Of a stretch of DNA of 64,000 bases, positions 36,038-45,885 are shown piece after piece. Source of the stretch: Ruminococcus sp. (GTDB lineage: Bacteria > Bacillota > Clostridia > Oscillospirales > Acutalibacteraceae); assembly GCA_017411835.1 (NCBI GenBank), contig JAFQPG010000003.1, positions 62,001 to 126,000 on the forward strand, in the 5' to 3' direction. A program made the translations under genes and the position numbers. Within the stretch, counting starts at the first letter, position 1. The number at the start of each line of letters is the position of its first letter. The notes below the pieces were generated by a model. It worked only from the letters and a program-made list of their open reading frames with translations, was not told the origin of the DNA and ran no database searches.

Positions 36038-36076
36038 AAAGCCATATTGATGCATCGTCGCACCAATATGGCTTTT
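36038..36076 (+). terminator. Terminator between convergent genes
   Basis: AAAGCCATATTG / CAATATGGCTTT with a 14-base loop, then TT. It is followed by the convergent membrane-protein gene and may act both ways. Confidence 0.8.
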
Positions 36077-36080
36077 AATT

Positions 36081-36425
36081 TTATTGCAATATGTAACCAA
36101 GTCCCATAATCAGGTAAAGCGGACCTAAGCAGTACACCATAAACATCTCGGTATGAGGCACCTTTTTTCTAAAGCAGTCGGTGAGTAGTAGCAACTCAAA
36201 AACATATGCACCCGTACCGCAAAAGTAAGCGATAGCCTTAAATATATGGTAAATATCTTTAAAAAAGAAAGAAATGATAAACAGCACCGCCGCAACCGCC
36301 ACCAGCAAATTGCGTAAAAGTAGCATCGCATAATCAAGCTTTTTATGTTTGCTGTGTATAAGCTCGTCAACATCAGGCGATGTAACATCAATAGTGTGCT
36401 TAACCTGTCTTAAAAACTTTGCCAT
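36081..36425 (-). CDS. Small membrane protein of unknown function
   Basis: 114 residues, AAGGAGAT seven bases upstream of the ATG. A charged N terminus (about 30 residues, SKHKKLDYA) is followed by three to four hydrophobic segments (LLVAVAAVLFIISFFF, AIAYFCGTGAYVFELLLL, MVYCLGPLYLIMGLGYIL). No family recognised. It is monocistronic. Confidence 0.6.
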   Translation of the reverse strand: MAKFLRQVKHTIDVTSPDVDELIHSKHKKLDYAMLLLRNLLVAVAAVLFIISFFFKDIYHIFKAIAYFCGTGAYVFELLLLTDCFRKKVPHTEMFMVYCLGPLYLIMGLGYILQ

Positions 36426-36489
36426 AAAAATCTCCTTATCGTTTTATAAATAGTACTATAAAACGTAAGTTTCTGTCAACCTTTGTGCT

Positions 36490-36900
36490 TTATTCTCGTG
36501 TTGACAATTCCTTTTTGTAGATTAAAACAGCAACTAATTCGACTACCAAAGCAAGTGTAATTAACACCGATATTACTGTGATAGATTTTATTTGAAGTGC
36601 GTAATGGCAAAGTGAAAAAACTATGTTGATAAAAAGTAAAACAACAACAGGATTTAACAGACTAGATTTATTTGTTATGCAGTAAATAATAAGCAACAGC
36701 AATACAACACAAGTTGTAATAGCAGTCAAAAATGGACTAAAACACGCATAACCAATAGGGAAAGCATCAAAGTAAGAAAACTTCTCGATAAATGGTTCTG
36801 CTCCTGGAGATCCCATAAATGCTAGCGCTACTCCATTAGGAAGTGATTGAAGTATTATCGTAATAATCGGCATAATTATTAGTGCAAACCTTTTTAACAT
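36490..36900 (-). CDS. Small membrane protein of unknown function
   Basis: 136 residues from the ATG at 36900 (AAAGGGG upstream); the longer frame lacks a ribosome site. Four hydrophobic segments: IIMPIITIILQSLP, FSPFLTAITTCVVLLLLIIY, PVVVLLFINIVFSLCHYA and TVISVLITLALVVELVAVLI. No family recognised. It lies downstream of the XRE membrane regulator on the same strand, beyond a hairpin terminator. Confidence 0.6.
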   Translation of the reverse strand: MLKRFALIIMPIITIILQSLPNGVALAFMGSPGAEPFIEKFSYFDAFPIGYACFSPFLTAITTCVVLLLLIIYCITNKSSLLNPVVVLLFINIVFSLCHYALQIKSITVISVLITLALVVELVAVLIYKKELSTRE

Positions 36901-36997
36901 AAATATTCCCCTTTTGACATTATCCTCTTGATTGATAATAACATACATATGTAATAAAGTAAATATATAAAGCCACTCAGTTTTCGTTGGTCAGCTT

Positions 36998-37037
36998 AAA
37001 ACACTCGATGATTTTTAATGTCACCGAGTGTTTTTTT
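36998..37037. terminator. Terminator after the XRE membrane regulator
   Basis: AAAACACTCG / CGAGTGTTTTTTT with a loop of about 16 bases. The T run is better on the plus strand, but the upstream gene is on the minus strand, where four T follow. Confidence 0.6.
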
Positions 37038-37046
37038 ATAGTTTGT

Positions 37047-37979
37047 TTAGTTTGATATTAATAGCTTGCTTTTTTTACAGAGGTCGATATAGTCGATTAT
37101 AAGAATGATGTAGATAATAACACTTAAACCAAACATATAAGTAAAATAAGGAAAACCAACCCCTGATGACACGGTGTTTTGACTAACCATAGTTTGTAAA
37201 CCGAGCGCTACAGTATAAGAGCCGTCATAAAAAAATTGGTAGTAAAAATATTTGAAAAATATCACAACAGCTATAAAAAGCAAAGTGAAAACAACGAATA
37301 GAATAGTGAATAATTTTGATGTTTTGTTGACCGCAATTATGTTGTGCTCTATCAGCTTGCGTTTTTGAAATGATATAGCAACCTTGTACATAATAGCCAA
37401 TAAAAGCGCTATGAATAAATCATAGATTGCATCGGTGAAACAAAGTAGCGGGATAATGGATAGGACAGCAATTCCGCTGAAAACAATGTCTGTTCTTAAA
37501 TAAAGCGGATTATATATTTTGCTATCTCTGTATGTAATGTTATATGCAAGCTCAATTAATACTAATATTACAAATCCTATTATTATCAAAACCATTCCGG
37601 CTGTGTAAAACGGATCGTCTGCGTAAATGTAGTTGTAGTAACACTTGAACATGCAACCAAGCAAAATAATAAATACAGACACTAAAGTTGATATTTTATA
37701 GCTTAGATTGAGCCACACCTTTTCTTTTGGATACTCATTAGCGTCACAAGTACAATTCTCATTAGAATCAAAATTGTTTTCGTTTATTCCGTACAACTCA
37801 TCTAGCGACATTTGTAACGCACTCGATAAATCTGGCATCAATATTGCATCAGGCATCTGGTTGCCGCTTTCCCAGCGTGACACAGTTTTATCAGAGATGG
37901 ATAGCATATCTGCAAGCTCTTTTTGAGTCAGTCCAAGCTCTTTTCTTCTGTTTTTTATTCGTTCGTTTAAAGTGCTCAT
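37047..37979 (-). CDS. XRE-family regulator with C-terminal membrane domain
   Basis: 310 residues from the ATG at 37979, which follows GGAGGAAAAC; the longer frame to 38192 is discarded. Residues 1-65 form an XRE helix-turn-helix (RRKELGLTQKELADMLSIS, then DKTVSRWESGNQMPD). Residues about 110-300 contain six hydrophobic segments. Such fusions are thought to sense envelope or membrane signals. No obvious target gene beyond the membrane protein downstream. Confidence 0.8.
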   Translation of the reverse strand: MSTLNERIKNRRKELGLTQKELADMLSISDKTVSRWESGNQMPDAILMPDLSSALQMSLDELYGINENNFDSNENCTCDANEYPKEKVWLNLSYKISTLVSVFIILLGCMFKCYYNYIYADDPFYTAGMVLIIIGFVILVLIELAYNITYRDSKIYNPLYLRTDIVFSGIAVLSIIPLLCFTDAIYDLFIALLLAIMYKVAISFQKRKLIEHNIIAVNKTSKLFTILFVVFTLLFIAVVIFFKYFYYQFFYDGSYTVALGLQTMVSQNTVSSGVGFPYFTYMFGLSVIIYIILIIDYIDLCKKSKLLISN

Positions 37980-38130
37980 GTTTTCCTCCCGATTAGTTTG
38001 CTTTCTGCTCTTATAATACAAAATCTCGCTCAATAAGTAAACACCGAGAGCGTAGAGTTTATTCTCAAAAAATGAGAATTGGCTTAAATACTGGCTTTTG
38101 TTAGTAAAATAAAATATAGCGAATAAAACA

Positions 38131-38156
38131 AAAAACCACTCAGAAAAACTGAGTGG
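38131..38156 (-). terminator. Hairpin terminator upstream of the XRE gene
   Basis: On the minus strand CCACTCAG, loop of five T, CTGAGTGG then TTTTTTG. It would end transcripts running through the hairpin-repeat tract from the tRNA operon. Confidence 0.7.
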
Positions 38157-38171
38157 GGTAGAAGTAACAAA

Positions 38172-38347
38172 TAATAATATATAATGATGCATCGCATTAT
38201 AGCGATATGATGCTATTCTTCGAATAATGATGTTGCTCGAAATACTCGCAATGATGTGATGTTTTTATATAATCAGCGAAGCGTCATCATTAACGTAGTT
38301 AACATAATCAGCGTAAGCGGCATCATTTGCCATAAGCAAACATCATT
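38172..38347. repeat. Tract of degenerate tandem hairpin repeats
   Basis: About 175 noncoding bases built of recurring words. ATAATCAGCG...CATCATT occurs twice (38268 and 38304 regions), then CATCATT-TGCCATAAGCAAA-CATCATT, and on the left the mirrored form ATGATG with GCATCGC / GCGATATGATGC. Each unit can form a small hairpin with three- to five-bp arms between CATCATT or ATGATG words. No gene seen. Confidence 0.6.
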
Positions 38348-38349
38348 CA

Positions 38350-38387
38350 AAAAGCCTCTCTTGTCATAAGACAAAAGAGGCTTTTTG
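38350..38387 (-). terminator. Terminator of the tRNA-Arg/His/Lys operon
   Basis: AAAAAGCCTCTTTTGTC, TTAT, GACAAGAGAGGCTTTTT on the minus strand, one base beyond the tRNA-Lys CCA end. Confidence 0.9.
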
Positions 38388-38388
38388 T

Positions 38389-38464
38389 TGGTGACCCATC
38401 GGAGATTCGAACTCCGGACACCTTGATTAAAAGTCAAGTGCTCTGCCAACTGAGCTAATGAGTC
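38389..38464 (-). tRNA. tRNA-Lys (anticodon TTT)
   Basis: 76 bases: acceptor GACTCAT / ATGGGTC, discriminator A, encoded CCA, anticodon stem TTGAC / ATCAA with loop containing TTT (reads AAA/AAG), T arm CGGAGTTCGAATCTCCG. Last gene of a three-tRNA operon. Confidence 0.95.
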
Positions 38465-38467
38465 ATA

Positions 38468-38545
38468 TGGGGTGGATAATCGGATTCGAACCGATGGTCT
38501 CCAGTGCCACAAACTGGCGCTTTAACCAACTAAGCTATACCCACC
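38468..38545 (-). tRNA. tRNA-His (anticodon GTG)
   Basis: 78 bases counting the extra 5' G (-1) that pairs with C73, the identity mark of tRNA-His. Acceptor GTGGGTA / TATCCAC, anticodon stem CCAGT / ACTGG with loop TTGTGGC (anticodon GTG), encoded CCA at 38468-38470. Confidence 0.95.
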
Positions 38546-38548
38546 ATG

Positions 38549-38625
38549 TGGCGCGCTGAAAGGGACTCGAACCCCTGACCTACTGCTTAGAAGGCAGTTG
38601 CTCTATCCAGCTGAGCTATCAGCGC
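38549..38625 (-). tRNA. tRNA-Arg (anticodon TCT)
   Basis: 77 bases: acceptor GCGCTGA / TCAGCGC, discriminator G, encoded CCA, anticodon loop CTTCTAA (TCT, reads AGA), T arm CAGGGGTTCGAGTCCCTT. First gene of the tRNA operon. Confidence 0.95.
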
Positions 38626-38667
38626 ATAAGAACTAAAAATCACAATTCATTTTTAGTCAGCCATACT

Positions 38668-38696
38668 ATTATATAAGAACTTAAACGTTTTGTCAA
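38668..38696 (-). promoter_or_regulatory. Consensus sigma-A promoter of the tRNA operon
   Basis: On the minus strand exact TTGACA, 17 bases, exact TATAAT; the -10 box is 42 bases upstream of tRNA-Arg. Between them ACTAAAAAT / ATTTTTAGT (38633-38659) can pair. Confidence 0.92.
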
Positions 38697-38742
38697 TAGT
38701 ATATTTACTCCGTAATTATAAGCAAATTTGACAATATTTTTA

Positions 38743-39351
38743 TCATTTTTGCCTTTTTATTACCTTAAGTCGCGAGAATTCCTCGCGTTCCTTTTCTTCG
38801 AGCGCATCAGTAATGTATTTAACCGACTCTTCAAATTTAGGAATCATAATGTTTTTGAGCGCGTTTGCACGCTTTTGAGTTTTCTTTATCGAGTCAGCAA
38901 GCCTGTAAACGCTGTTTTCGATTTCAGCAAGCTCGACAGTAAGCTTTTTAACGTACAAAAATTTGACCGATGCTTCGTCTAGTGCAGACGAGGTCGACTG
39001 CATACCATAGTGAAGCTCGTTTTTCTCGCTGTTGTCGATTTTTAAAATCGGGATTTCAACGCCCATTACGCTTCTGTAGTCAAGCGTGATGCTGTTATCA
39101 ATCGGTGTAGAAAGCGAAACCTCGTCGCAAAAGCCGAGAGTGATGTTCGCTCTTTGCAGCGCTGAGTAAGCATCAGCAAAAGCAGAGTCGATTTTGCTTT
39201 GAATCTCGTTTGCGCGGTCTATAAGCATCATCATTTCTCGGATGAGTATATTACGCTTGCGGTCGAGCAGCTCAAAACCGACTTTTGATAGCTGCAGCGA
39301 CTTTTTGGTGCTAATTAAGTTTCCCTTTGTAGGCACAACGCTTAAAGCCAT
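38743..39351 (-). CDS. ntpD: V-type ATPase subunit D (central rotor)
   Basis: 202 residues. The N terminus is ALSVVPTKGNLISTKKSLQLSKVGFELLDRKRNILIREMM (seen as two adjoining segments), a long coiled-coil helix, and the C-terminal returning helix KTQKRANALKNIMIPKFEESVKYI is the subunit D pattern. It forms the rotor axle inside A3B3. Last gene of the operon; symbol follows Enterococcus hirae usage. Confidence 0.93.
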   Translation of the reverse strand: MALSVVPTKGNLISTKKSLQLSKVGFELLDRKRNILIREMMMLIDRANEIQSKIDSAFADAYSALQRANITLGFCDEVSLSTPIDNSITLDYRSVMGVEIPILKIDNSEKNELHYGMQSTSSALDEASVKFLYVKKLTVELAEIENSVYRLADSIKKTQKRANALKNIMIPKFEESVKYITDALEEKEREEFSRLKVIKRQK

Positions 39352-39374
39352 ATATACCCATCCTTTCTATAAAT

Positions 39375-40751
39375 TTATTCTTCTATATAATGCTTGTTTA
39401 ATGTTTCGTCGTCAACTCGGTCAAGCTCTGATTTAGGTAAAGTGGATAAAAGTCTCCAGCCTAAATCTAAACTCTGCTCGATAGTTCTGTTTTCAGTATT
39501 ACCCTGATTAATAAAAGTACTCTCAAATTTCTTACCAAACTCGATATATTTTTTGTCGATAGGGGAAAGCTCTTCTTCGCCGATGACCGACGCAAGACTT
39601 CTTGCATCAATAACCCTTGCATAAGATGCAAAAAGCTGGTTTGCAAGCGACTGATGGTCATCTCGTGTGTAGCCGTCGCCGATTCCGTCTTTCATAAGTC
39701 GTGAAAGCGATGGTAGAACATTTACAGGAGGGTAAATGCCCTGACTTTGTAGCATTCTGTCGAGTACAATCTGTCCTTCTGTGATGTAACCCGTAAGGTC
39801 AGGTACAGGGTGGGTGATGTCGTCATTCGGCATAGTAAGAATTGGAATCTGCGTAACTGAACCTTTGCTTCCTTTTATCATACCCGCACGCTCGTACATC
39901 GACGCAAGGTCAGAGTAAAGATAACCCGGATATCCTTTTCGTCCCGGAATTTCACCCTTAGAGGATGAAAACTCTCGTAAAGCCTCAGCATACGATGTCA
40001 TATCCGTCATAATAACAAGAATGTGCATATCAAGCTCAAAGGCAAGATATTCCGCAACCGTCAACGCACATTTCGGTGTGAGCATACGCTCAATAATCGG
40101 GTCGTTTGATAAATTAAGCATCATAACAACTTTTTGCATAACACCGCTTTCTTCAAAGCTCTTTTTAAAGTATTGCGCAACGTCGTTTTGAACACCCATA
40201 GCCGCAAAAACAATACCGAAGTTGTTTTTATCAGCACCGCTGATTTTAGCCTGTCGTACAATCTGTACCGCAAGCTCATTGTGTTTCATACCAGAACCCG
40301 AAAAAATCGGAAGCTTCTGTCCTCTGATGAGTGTCATTAGGGTGTCGATACTTGAAATACCCGTATTGATGTAGTTTCTTGGGTATATTCTTGATACAGG
40401 GTTAATCGGTGTGCCGTTGATGTTTCGCTTTGTATGTGGAAAAATATCGCCTAAACCGTCGATTGGCTTACCTGCACCGTTTAAAACTCTGCCTAAAATT
40501 TCAGGGGACAGGGGCATCTCGAGCGGTTTGCCTGTAAGTCTGGTTTTAGTGTTTTGCAGGCTAAGCTGTCTTGCGCCCTCAAAAACCTGAACAACGATTC
40601 TTTCGCCTTCTATCTGTACAACACGTCCTTGACGCATTGTACCGTCGTCAAGCTGTAATTCAACAATCTCTTCAAAGGAAACGCCTTTTACGCCGTCAAT
40701 AACAACGAGTGAGCCGTTAATTTCTTTGACTCCTACATAATCAATGATCAT
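39375..40751 (-). CDS. ntpB: V-type ATPase subunit B
   Basis: 458 residues. Noncatalytic nucleotide-site subunit: [21 protein letters not shown] replaces a functional Walker A. Also seen are [31 protein letters not shown] and [43 protein letters not shown] regions (read in shorter segments). It alternates with subunit A in the head hexamer. Ribosome site AAGGAGG; 23 bases before subunit D. Confidence 0.94.
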   Translation of the reverse strand: MIIDYVGVKEINGSLVVIDGVKGVSFEEIVELQLDDGTMRQGRVVQIEGERIVVQVFEGARQLSLQNTKTRLTGKPLEMPLSPEILGRVLNGAGKPIDGLGDIFPHTKRNINGTPINPVSRIYPRNYINTGISSIDTLMTLIRGQKLPIFSGSGMKHNELAVQIVRQAKISGADKNNFGIVFAAMGVQNDVAQYFKKSFEESGVMQKVVMMLNLSNDPIIERMLTPKCALTVAEYLAFELDMHILVIMTDMTSYAEALREFSSSKGEIPGRKGYPGYLYSDLASMYERAGMIKGSKGSVTQIPILTMPNDDITHPVPDLTGYITEGQIVLDRMLQSQGIYPPVNVLPSLSRLMKDGIGDGYTRDDHQSLANQLFASYARVIDARSLASVIGEEELSPIDKKYIEFGKKFESTFINQGNTENRTIEQSLDLGWRLLSTLPKSELDRVDDETLNKHYIEE

Positions 40752-40764
40752 TGCATTTCCTCCT

Positions 40765-42519
40765 TTATTGTGTGATTAAAGCGATTTTTTCGTCAATCTC
40801 TGCGATATACTCGTCAAACATTTCCAGCTTGTCGTTTGGTATATCGTATTTCATTTTAGTCAGCTTATCAAAAAGACCTGTCTCGATTATTCTTGAAATC
40901 GGGATAGCCGCGTTTGTGATGTGCTTAGCCTTTTGATGCAGGTACAAAATAGTTTTCATCATCAGTTTCTGCTTATTTAGCGGAACAAATGTATCTTCCT
41001 TGTGGAAAGCATTTTGCTGTAAAAATCCTACTCGTATAACCTTAGCAGTTTCGATAACAAGCTTTTGGTCATCAGGCAGTACATCAGCACCGATAAGCTT
41101 AACTATTTCCATAAGTCTGCTTTCTTCAGCGAGCAAAGCAGAAATTTGTTTTCTGTATTCTATAAAGTCATTTCCAAGGTTTTCTTCAAACCAAGGGTCA
41201 AGGTCTGTAAAATATTCGCTGTAGCTGTCCATCCAGTTTATCGCAGGATAGTGTCTTGCGTAAGCAAGGCTTTTGTCAAGAGCCCAGAAACATCGTGTAA
41301 AACGCTTTGTGTTCTGTGTTACAGGCTCTGAAAAGTCCGAGCCCTGCGGAGATACTGCGCCAATAATAGTAACCGAGCCTTCCTTACCGCAGAAAACCTG
41401 TGCTCTGCAACCACGCTCATAAAATTCTGACAGACGAGATGGAAGATAAGCAGGGAAGCCTTCTTCAGCAGGCATTTCTTCCAAACGACCTGAAATCTCT
41501 CTTAAGGCTTCTGCCCAACGTGAAGTCGAGTCTGCCATAATCGCAACATTATAGCCCATATCTCTGTAGTATTCAGCTAAAGTGATGCCTGTATAGATAG
41601 ATGCCTCTCGTGCCGCAACCGGCATATTTGAGGTGTTCGCGATCAGCGTTGTTCTATAAGTCATCGGGCAGTTGTTCTTAGGGTCAATAAGCTCAGAAAA
41701 CTCCTGCAAAACCTGACTCATTTCGTTGCCACGCTCACCGCAACCGACATATACGATAATATCAGCGTCACACCACTTTGCAAGCTGATGCTGTGTCATA
41801 GTCTTACCTGTACCAAAACCACCCGGAATAGCCGCCGTACCGCCTTTTGATACAGGGAAGAGGGTGTCGATAACACGCTGACCTGTAATAAGCGGAACTG
41901 ATGCAGACAGTCGTTCTTTAACAGGACGAGGTGTACGGATAGGCCATTTTTGGCAGAGTGTAAGCTCGTGCTCAATATTATTATCGTCAACGATTTTTAC
42001 GATAGTGTCGTTTAGTTTATACTGTCCGTTTTGTGCAACAAAAGTCACCTTACCCGACAAAGTAGGAGGGACCATACATTTGTGAGTGATGATGTCAGTT
42101 TCAGGCAAGGTTGCGTAAATTTTGCCACGCTGTAGTACGTCGCCGACTTTTACAGTAACGGTAACATCCCACAGCTTTTCTGTATCAAGAGAAGAAACCT
42201 GTGAGCCACGACTGATAAACGCACCTTCGCTTTTCTCAATCTCAGAAAGTGGACGTTCAATACCGTCAAAAATGTTATTAAGTATACCTGGACCTAAAAG
42301 CACATTCATCGGAGCGTTTGTACCTGTTATTGGGTCGCCCGGCTTTAGTCCTGTAGTGTCCTCATAAACCTGAACTGTAGTGAATTTATCGTTAATACCG
42401 ATAATCTCGCCGACTAGCTTTTCTTCTCCGACATATACCATTTCCATCATTGAAAAGGAGGTGGCGCCCTTAATGGTTACAACAGGTCCATTAATGCCGT
42501 AAATACAATAGTTATCCAT
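40765..42519 (-). CDS. ntpA: V-type ATPase subunit A (catalytic)
   Basis: 584 residues. Catalytic subunit with P-loop [19 protein letters not shown] near residue 230 and [18 protein letters not shown] with the catalytic region; the non-homologous insert typical of A subunits is at about 110-190. [20 protein letters not shown] and [11 protein letters not shown] are conserved. The variant PGGFGTGKT replaces the usual PGPFGSGKT. Two bases separate it from subunit E. Confidence 0.95.
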   Translation of the reverse strand: MDNYCIYGINGPVVTIKGATSFSMMEMVYVGEEKLVGEIIGINDKFTTVQVYEDTTGLKPGDPITGTNAPMNVLLGPGILNNIFDGIERPLSEIEKSEGAFISRGSQVSSLDTEKLWDVTVTVKVGDVLQRGKIYATLPETDIITHKCMVPPTLSGKVTFVAQNGQYKLNDTIVKIVDDNNIEHELTLCQKWPIRTPRPVKERLSASVPLITGQRVIDTLFPVSKGGTAAIPGGFGTGKTMTQHQLAKWCDADIIVYVGCGERGNEMSQVLQEFSELIDPKNNCPMTYRTTLIANTSNMPVAAREASIYTGITLAEYYRDMGYNVAIMADSTSRWAEALREISGRLEEMPAEEGFPAYLPSRLSEFYERGCRAQVFCGKEGSVTIIGAVSPQGSDFSEPVTQNTKRFTRCFWALDKSLAYARHYPAINWMDSYSEYFTDLDPWFEENLGNDFIEYRKQISALLAEESRLMEIVKLIGADVLPDDQKLVIETAKVIRVGFLQQNAFHKEDTFVPLNKQKLMMKTILYLHQKAKHITNAAIPISRIIETGLFDKLTKMKYDIPNDKLEMFDEYIAEIDEKIALITQ

Positions 42520-42521
42520 AC

Positions 42522-43112
42522 TTACACCACCTTAAGCTCTGAGTTTTCTGTAAACCACTCGCGCTGGTTTAAAAGCTTGCTGTCGAGTGTGTTGTCAGCA
42601 ATTATAGACAACTTTTCGCAGTAGCCCTTAATACCGCCGATAGCGATTTTTTTATCGCATTCAATCGTACAGTCAGGGATAATTTCTTTTATATCTTTTG
42701 CAAAGTCCATATCACTTTCTTTGATATATATAACACATTCGTTTTTATCAAATGCTGATGCTATTTCCTTTGCACTTTTTATAATGTAATCTTTGTATTC
42801 ATCAGATTTTGTGAATTCAGTAAGCTTTTGAATTGCTTTTTCGAATACCTTTTCAACTATTTTTTGACGCTCGATAAAAAGCTCACGCTTGCTGTCTTGC
42901 TCGAGCTTTGCGTACTCGCTTACAATCTTCGCTTTTTCTATCGCGATATTTTTTTGTATAAGTGCGTAAGCGTCATTTATAGCTTCTTTGGTAGCCTTTT
43001 CAATTTCCTGCTTTTTAAATTCTTCAACCTCGTGACGAATAGCGTCGCTTTGCTCGACAGCGTATCTGTTGATAGCGTCCAGAAAACGACTTGTCTTTTT
43101 ACTTTCGTTCAT
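42522..43112 (-). CDS. ntpE: V-type ATPase subunit E (peripheral stalk)
   Basis: 196 residues. The N-terminal half is a long charged helix (YAVEQSDAIRHEVEEFKKQE ... EKAIQKLTEF) and the C-terminal half a compact domain ending in LLNQREWFTENSEL. It pairs with the small coiled-coil subunit at 46956 as the stator stalk. Assigned by fold pattern and operon position. Confidence 0.85.
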   Translation of the reverse strand: MNESKKTSRFLDAINRYAVEQSDAIRHEVEEFKKQEIEKATKEAINDAYALIQKNIAIEKAKIVSEYAKLEQDSKRELFIERQKIVEKVFEKAIQKLTEFTKSDEYKDYIIKSAKEIASAFDKNECVIYIKESDMDFAKDIKEIIPDCTIECDKKIAIGGIKGYCEKLSIIADNTLDSKLLNQREWFTENSELKVV

Positions 43113-43137
43113 ATATAAGCCTTCTTGTTAAGTCTTT

Positions 43138-43446
43138 TTATATCTTTACACCGATAGCATCCTGAACATATTTAGTGATGCTATCCTTTGTGCGACCGTT
43201 GCCGTGTCTGTCAGGAATTTCGATAATAAGCGGTTGCTTGTTGTGTAGCTTTATATCATAAATCTTGTCGTGACATAGTTTCATTAGCGTTTCAGTCATC
43301 ATAATAACCGCAACGTCTTCCATTTTCAAAGCATCATCAAGTGCTTTTTCAACGTGATGTGCTTTGTGCACAACAACTCCGTCAACACCTGCAAGTCGCA
43401 TACCCATCAGAGTATCAACATTGTCGCTGATAAGATACATTTTCAT
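43138..43446 (-). CDS. V-type ATPase subunit F (rotor)
   Basis: 102 residues. KMYLISDNVDTLMGMRLAGV opens the Rossmann-like subunit F domain, followed by DVAVIMMTETLMKLCHDKI and PLIIEIPDRHG. It binds subunit D on the rotor. The E. hirae equivalent is called NtpG, so the symbol is left open. Confidence 0.92.
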   Translation of the reverse strand: MKMYLISDNVDTLMGMRLAGVDGVVVHKAHHVEKALDDALKMEDVAVIMMTETLMKLCHDKIYDIKLHNKQPLIIEIPDRHGNGRTKDSITKYVQDAIGVKI

Positions 43447-43462
43447 AGCAGATACCTTTATA

Positions 43463-43885
43463 TCAGAGACTTGAGATAATCATAATTGAGATAAGCATAC
43501 CATAAAGCGCACAGCCCTCGCCCAGAGCAACGAAAATGATAGACTTACCAAAGTTTTTAGGGTCTTCGCTTGTAGCGCCTATAGCCGCAGGAGCAGAGCC
43601 ACCAACCGCAATACCGCCACCAATACAGGAAAGACCTGTTGCGATACCTGCTGCGATGTAGCCTAAACCTGTTGCGTTTGATGCTGCTTGTGCAGCAGCA
43701 GTAGCATCAGCAGCGTGAGCAACGATAGGGCATACCATACAGAAAGCGAATACTGCACAGAAAGATAAAATCTGTGTGATTACAGTTCTTTTAGCATTTT
43801 TGCCTTTCTCAAATGACTTGATAGCAACAAGTACTGAAATTACTAAAAAAGCGGCTGGAATAAATAACAATAAATAATCTAACAT
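43463..43885 (-). CDS. ntpK: V-type ATPase proteolipid subunit K with N-terminal extension
   Basis: 140 residues. The C-terminal 80 form the rotor-ring hairpin: GLGYIAAGIATGLSCIGGGIAV, loop SEDPKNFG, then FVALGEGCALYGMLISIMI with the ion-binding glutamate. Residues 1-60 add two further hydrophobic stretches (LLLFIPAAFLVISVLVAI and ILSFCAVFAFCMVCPIVAHA), the second looking like a cleavable signal (AHAAD). The Tyr five residues after the Glu recalls sodium-binding c subunits, but the usual Gln in the first helix is not evident, so ion choice is open. Confidence 0.9.
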   Translation of the reverse strand: MLDYLLLFIPAAFLVISVLVAIKSFEKGKNAKRTVITQILSFCAVFAFCMVCPIVAHAADATAAAQAASNATGLGYIAAGIATGLSCIGGGIAVGGSAPAAIGATSEDPKNFGKSIIFVALGEGCALYGMLISIMIISSL

Positions 43886-43917
43886 TTTGTTTTCCTCCTA
43901 ATATATACGAAAATTAA

Positions 43918-45858
43918 TTATTCTTTTTCAACCTTTACAGGTTTGTATGGTCTACCATCACCGATATAAAATCTGCTGAACATCTCGTAGTATTCAAGTC
44001 TTAGCACCTGAATGCCAACAAGTAAGGCTTCAAGGGCTGCGACAATCAGATTGCCGACAATAACAGTGATTATATATCCTGTGCCTGAGAACATTGAAGC
44101 AAGCACAAATACAACCTGCATCATACCTGCGTGAACAAGCACAAATGCACCTACACGCAAAAAGCTCATTGTATTTGTAACATAGGATAAGCAAACCTCA
44201 AACAGCTCAAAGAAGTTATCCACAATAAACGAGCCGATACTTTCAGGCATAAAGTTTTTCTCGCCTTCTACAAGCTTAGAAAGAGGTTCTCTAAAGAACA
44301 CCAGTATAAGCGGTAGCACAATCAGTAAAATGATATAAAGCGGAGTCATAATCTTGATACCAAGCATCATTGAGCATACGAGTCCTATAACAAGCGATGA
44401 GTAGAAGACTAAACCGCACACGCCGTTTACACCAAACAAAGCGTTTCCGATATCTTTACGCTTAAAGGACGAGTAGATGTTTAGTCCCATCGCAATAATT
44501 ACTAGGAACATACCAATTCCTACGGCAGAGTAGATAATCGTCATCGTCCAATGCGACTCCATAACCTCAATCGGCTTTTCCTTGAGCCCGAACAGCGCGT
44601 TATACATCGGGTCAAGTACGTGTTCATATCCGAATACACTTCCAAAAACAAAGCCGAAAATTGTCGACGAAATTGAGCAAGGTATCAAAAGTCGTCCAAG
44701 CTCCATTTTCTTGACCTTATACATAAACATCGCCGCAATAAATAGTAGCACTCCATGACCGACATCACCAAACATAATACCAAAAAGTAACGAGTAGGTG
44801 AATGCGAGAAATCCCGACGGGTCAATTTCGCCGTAATTCGGAGTTCCGTACATTTGTGTATAGAACTCAAATGGCTTTGAAAAGAAGTTGTTTTTAAATT
44901 TAATTGGTGGTTTATGCTTGATTTCTTCTTTAGCATCAGAAGTGTTCACATCAATGCTTTCGATTTTATGCAGAGCGTCTGTGATTTCTTTTTCATTTTC
45001 TGCAGGTATCCAACCGGCTAAAATAAAGTTGTTGTGATATTTGTATGCATAGCTTCTGATTGTATAAAAAGCACTCAGCTCACAAAGCTTTGAGTAAATT
45101 TTTAAGATATCTTCCTTATGCTCTTTTAGATACTCTCTTGCTTTTTGTTCAAGCATATCGACTTTTTCTTTTAAAGTCTTTACCTGTTCTTTTTGTTGCG
45201 TAATAAAGTCTGTAGGCGTGCCTTTTAGACCTTCAACCTCAATGTGCTCAAAATAAAGGGCAGAGAAGATGCCGTCGATTTCGTCAGCCTGGTCGATTGG
45301 CGCTGTGTAAACGCCCCAGTAGTATTTACCATCGCTACTGCAAGGAAAGAACTGCACAAACTCGTTGTCTTTATACGCTGATAGCTTTTCGTAGCTGTCT
45401 TTAGGCAGTCTGCCGAAATTTGCTTTTACAAATTCGCACGCTTCTATTTTATCAACCTCAAGCTTGAGTTCTACAAAATGCGAGCTGTCCTCGATTTTTC
45501 TTAAGCACTCTCGAATCTGTGACTGTGCATCTGATTTTTCCTTTAAAGTTTGTCCGAGCTCATTTTCAATATTTAAAACGATTTTTGTCATTTCACCGAT
45601 AGACATATCAAAGTCATCAACATTGACAATCTGAGGTTCAATCGATGCATCATGCATAATTGATTTGAGCTTGCTCAAGGTTGAACTTGATTCGTTCTTT
45701 GTAGTGATTGGCAGAAATTTTTCTGTTTCTGAGAAAAACTCAATCGCATCATCAGGATGAAAGACCTGCGAGTATCCTAAAGTGGTTACTACCTCGTCGA
45801 GATGCTTGAGCATACCGATTATAGAAACAAATTTCATTTTTGCTAATGCCAAATACAT
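43918..45858 (-). CDS. ntpI: V-type ATPase subunit I (membrane stator)
   Basis: 646 residues from the ATG at 45858; the GTG three bases earlier touches the ribosome site AGAGGTG. The N-terminal cytoplasmic half starts ALAKMKFVSIIGMLKHLDEV and has coiled coils (about 90-125 and 225-265). The C-terminal half has seven to eight membrane helices. Conserved marks are FGIMFGDVGHGVLLFI and the functional arginine in LLVGIQVLRLEYYEMFSRFY. It forms the ion half-channels facing the K ring. Confidence 0.93.
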   Translation of the reverse strand: MYLALAKMKFVSIIGMLKHLDEVVTTLGYSQVFHPDDAIEFFSETEKFLPITTKNESSSTLSKLKSIMHDASIEPQIVNVDDFDMSIGEMTKIVLNIENELGQTLKEKSDAQSQIRECLRKIEDSSHFVELKLEVDKIEACEFVKANFGRLPKDSYEKLSAYKDNEFVQFFPCSSDGKYYWGVYTAPIDQADEIDGIFSALYFEHIEVEGLKGTPTDFITQQKEQVKTLKEKVDMLEQKAREYLKEHKEDILKIYSKLCELSAFYTIRSYAYKYHNNFILAGWIPAENEKEITDALHKIESIDVNTSDAKEEIKHKPPIKFKNNFFSKPFEFYTQMYGTPNYGEIDPSGFLAFTYSLLFGIMFGDVGHGVLLFIAAMFMYKVKKMELGRLLIPCSISSTIFGFVFGSVFGYEHVLDPMYNALFGLKEKPIEVMESHWTMTIIYSAVGIGMFLVIIAMGLNIYSSFKRKDIGNALFGVNGVCGLVFYSSLVIGLVCSMMLGIKIMTPLYIILLIVLPLILVFFREPLSKLVEGEKNFMPESIGSFIVDNFFELFEVCLSYVTNTMSFLRVGAFVLVHAGMMQVVFVLASMFSGTGYIITVIVGNLIVAALEALLVGIQVLRLEYYEMFSRFYIGDGRPYKPVKVEKE

Positions 45859-45885
45859 CACCTCTTAAAAAAGATAATTTATTAG

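Noticed and set aside
38273..38512. Minus-strand open frame over the hairpin repeats and tRNA-Lys
   Set aside because: Runs through a tRNA gene and its terminator; chance frame.
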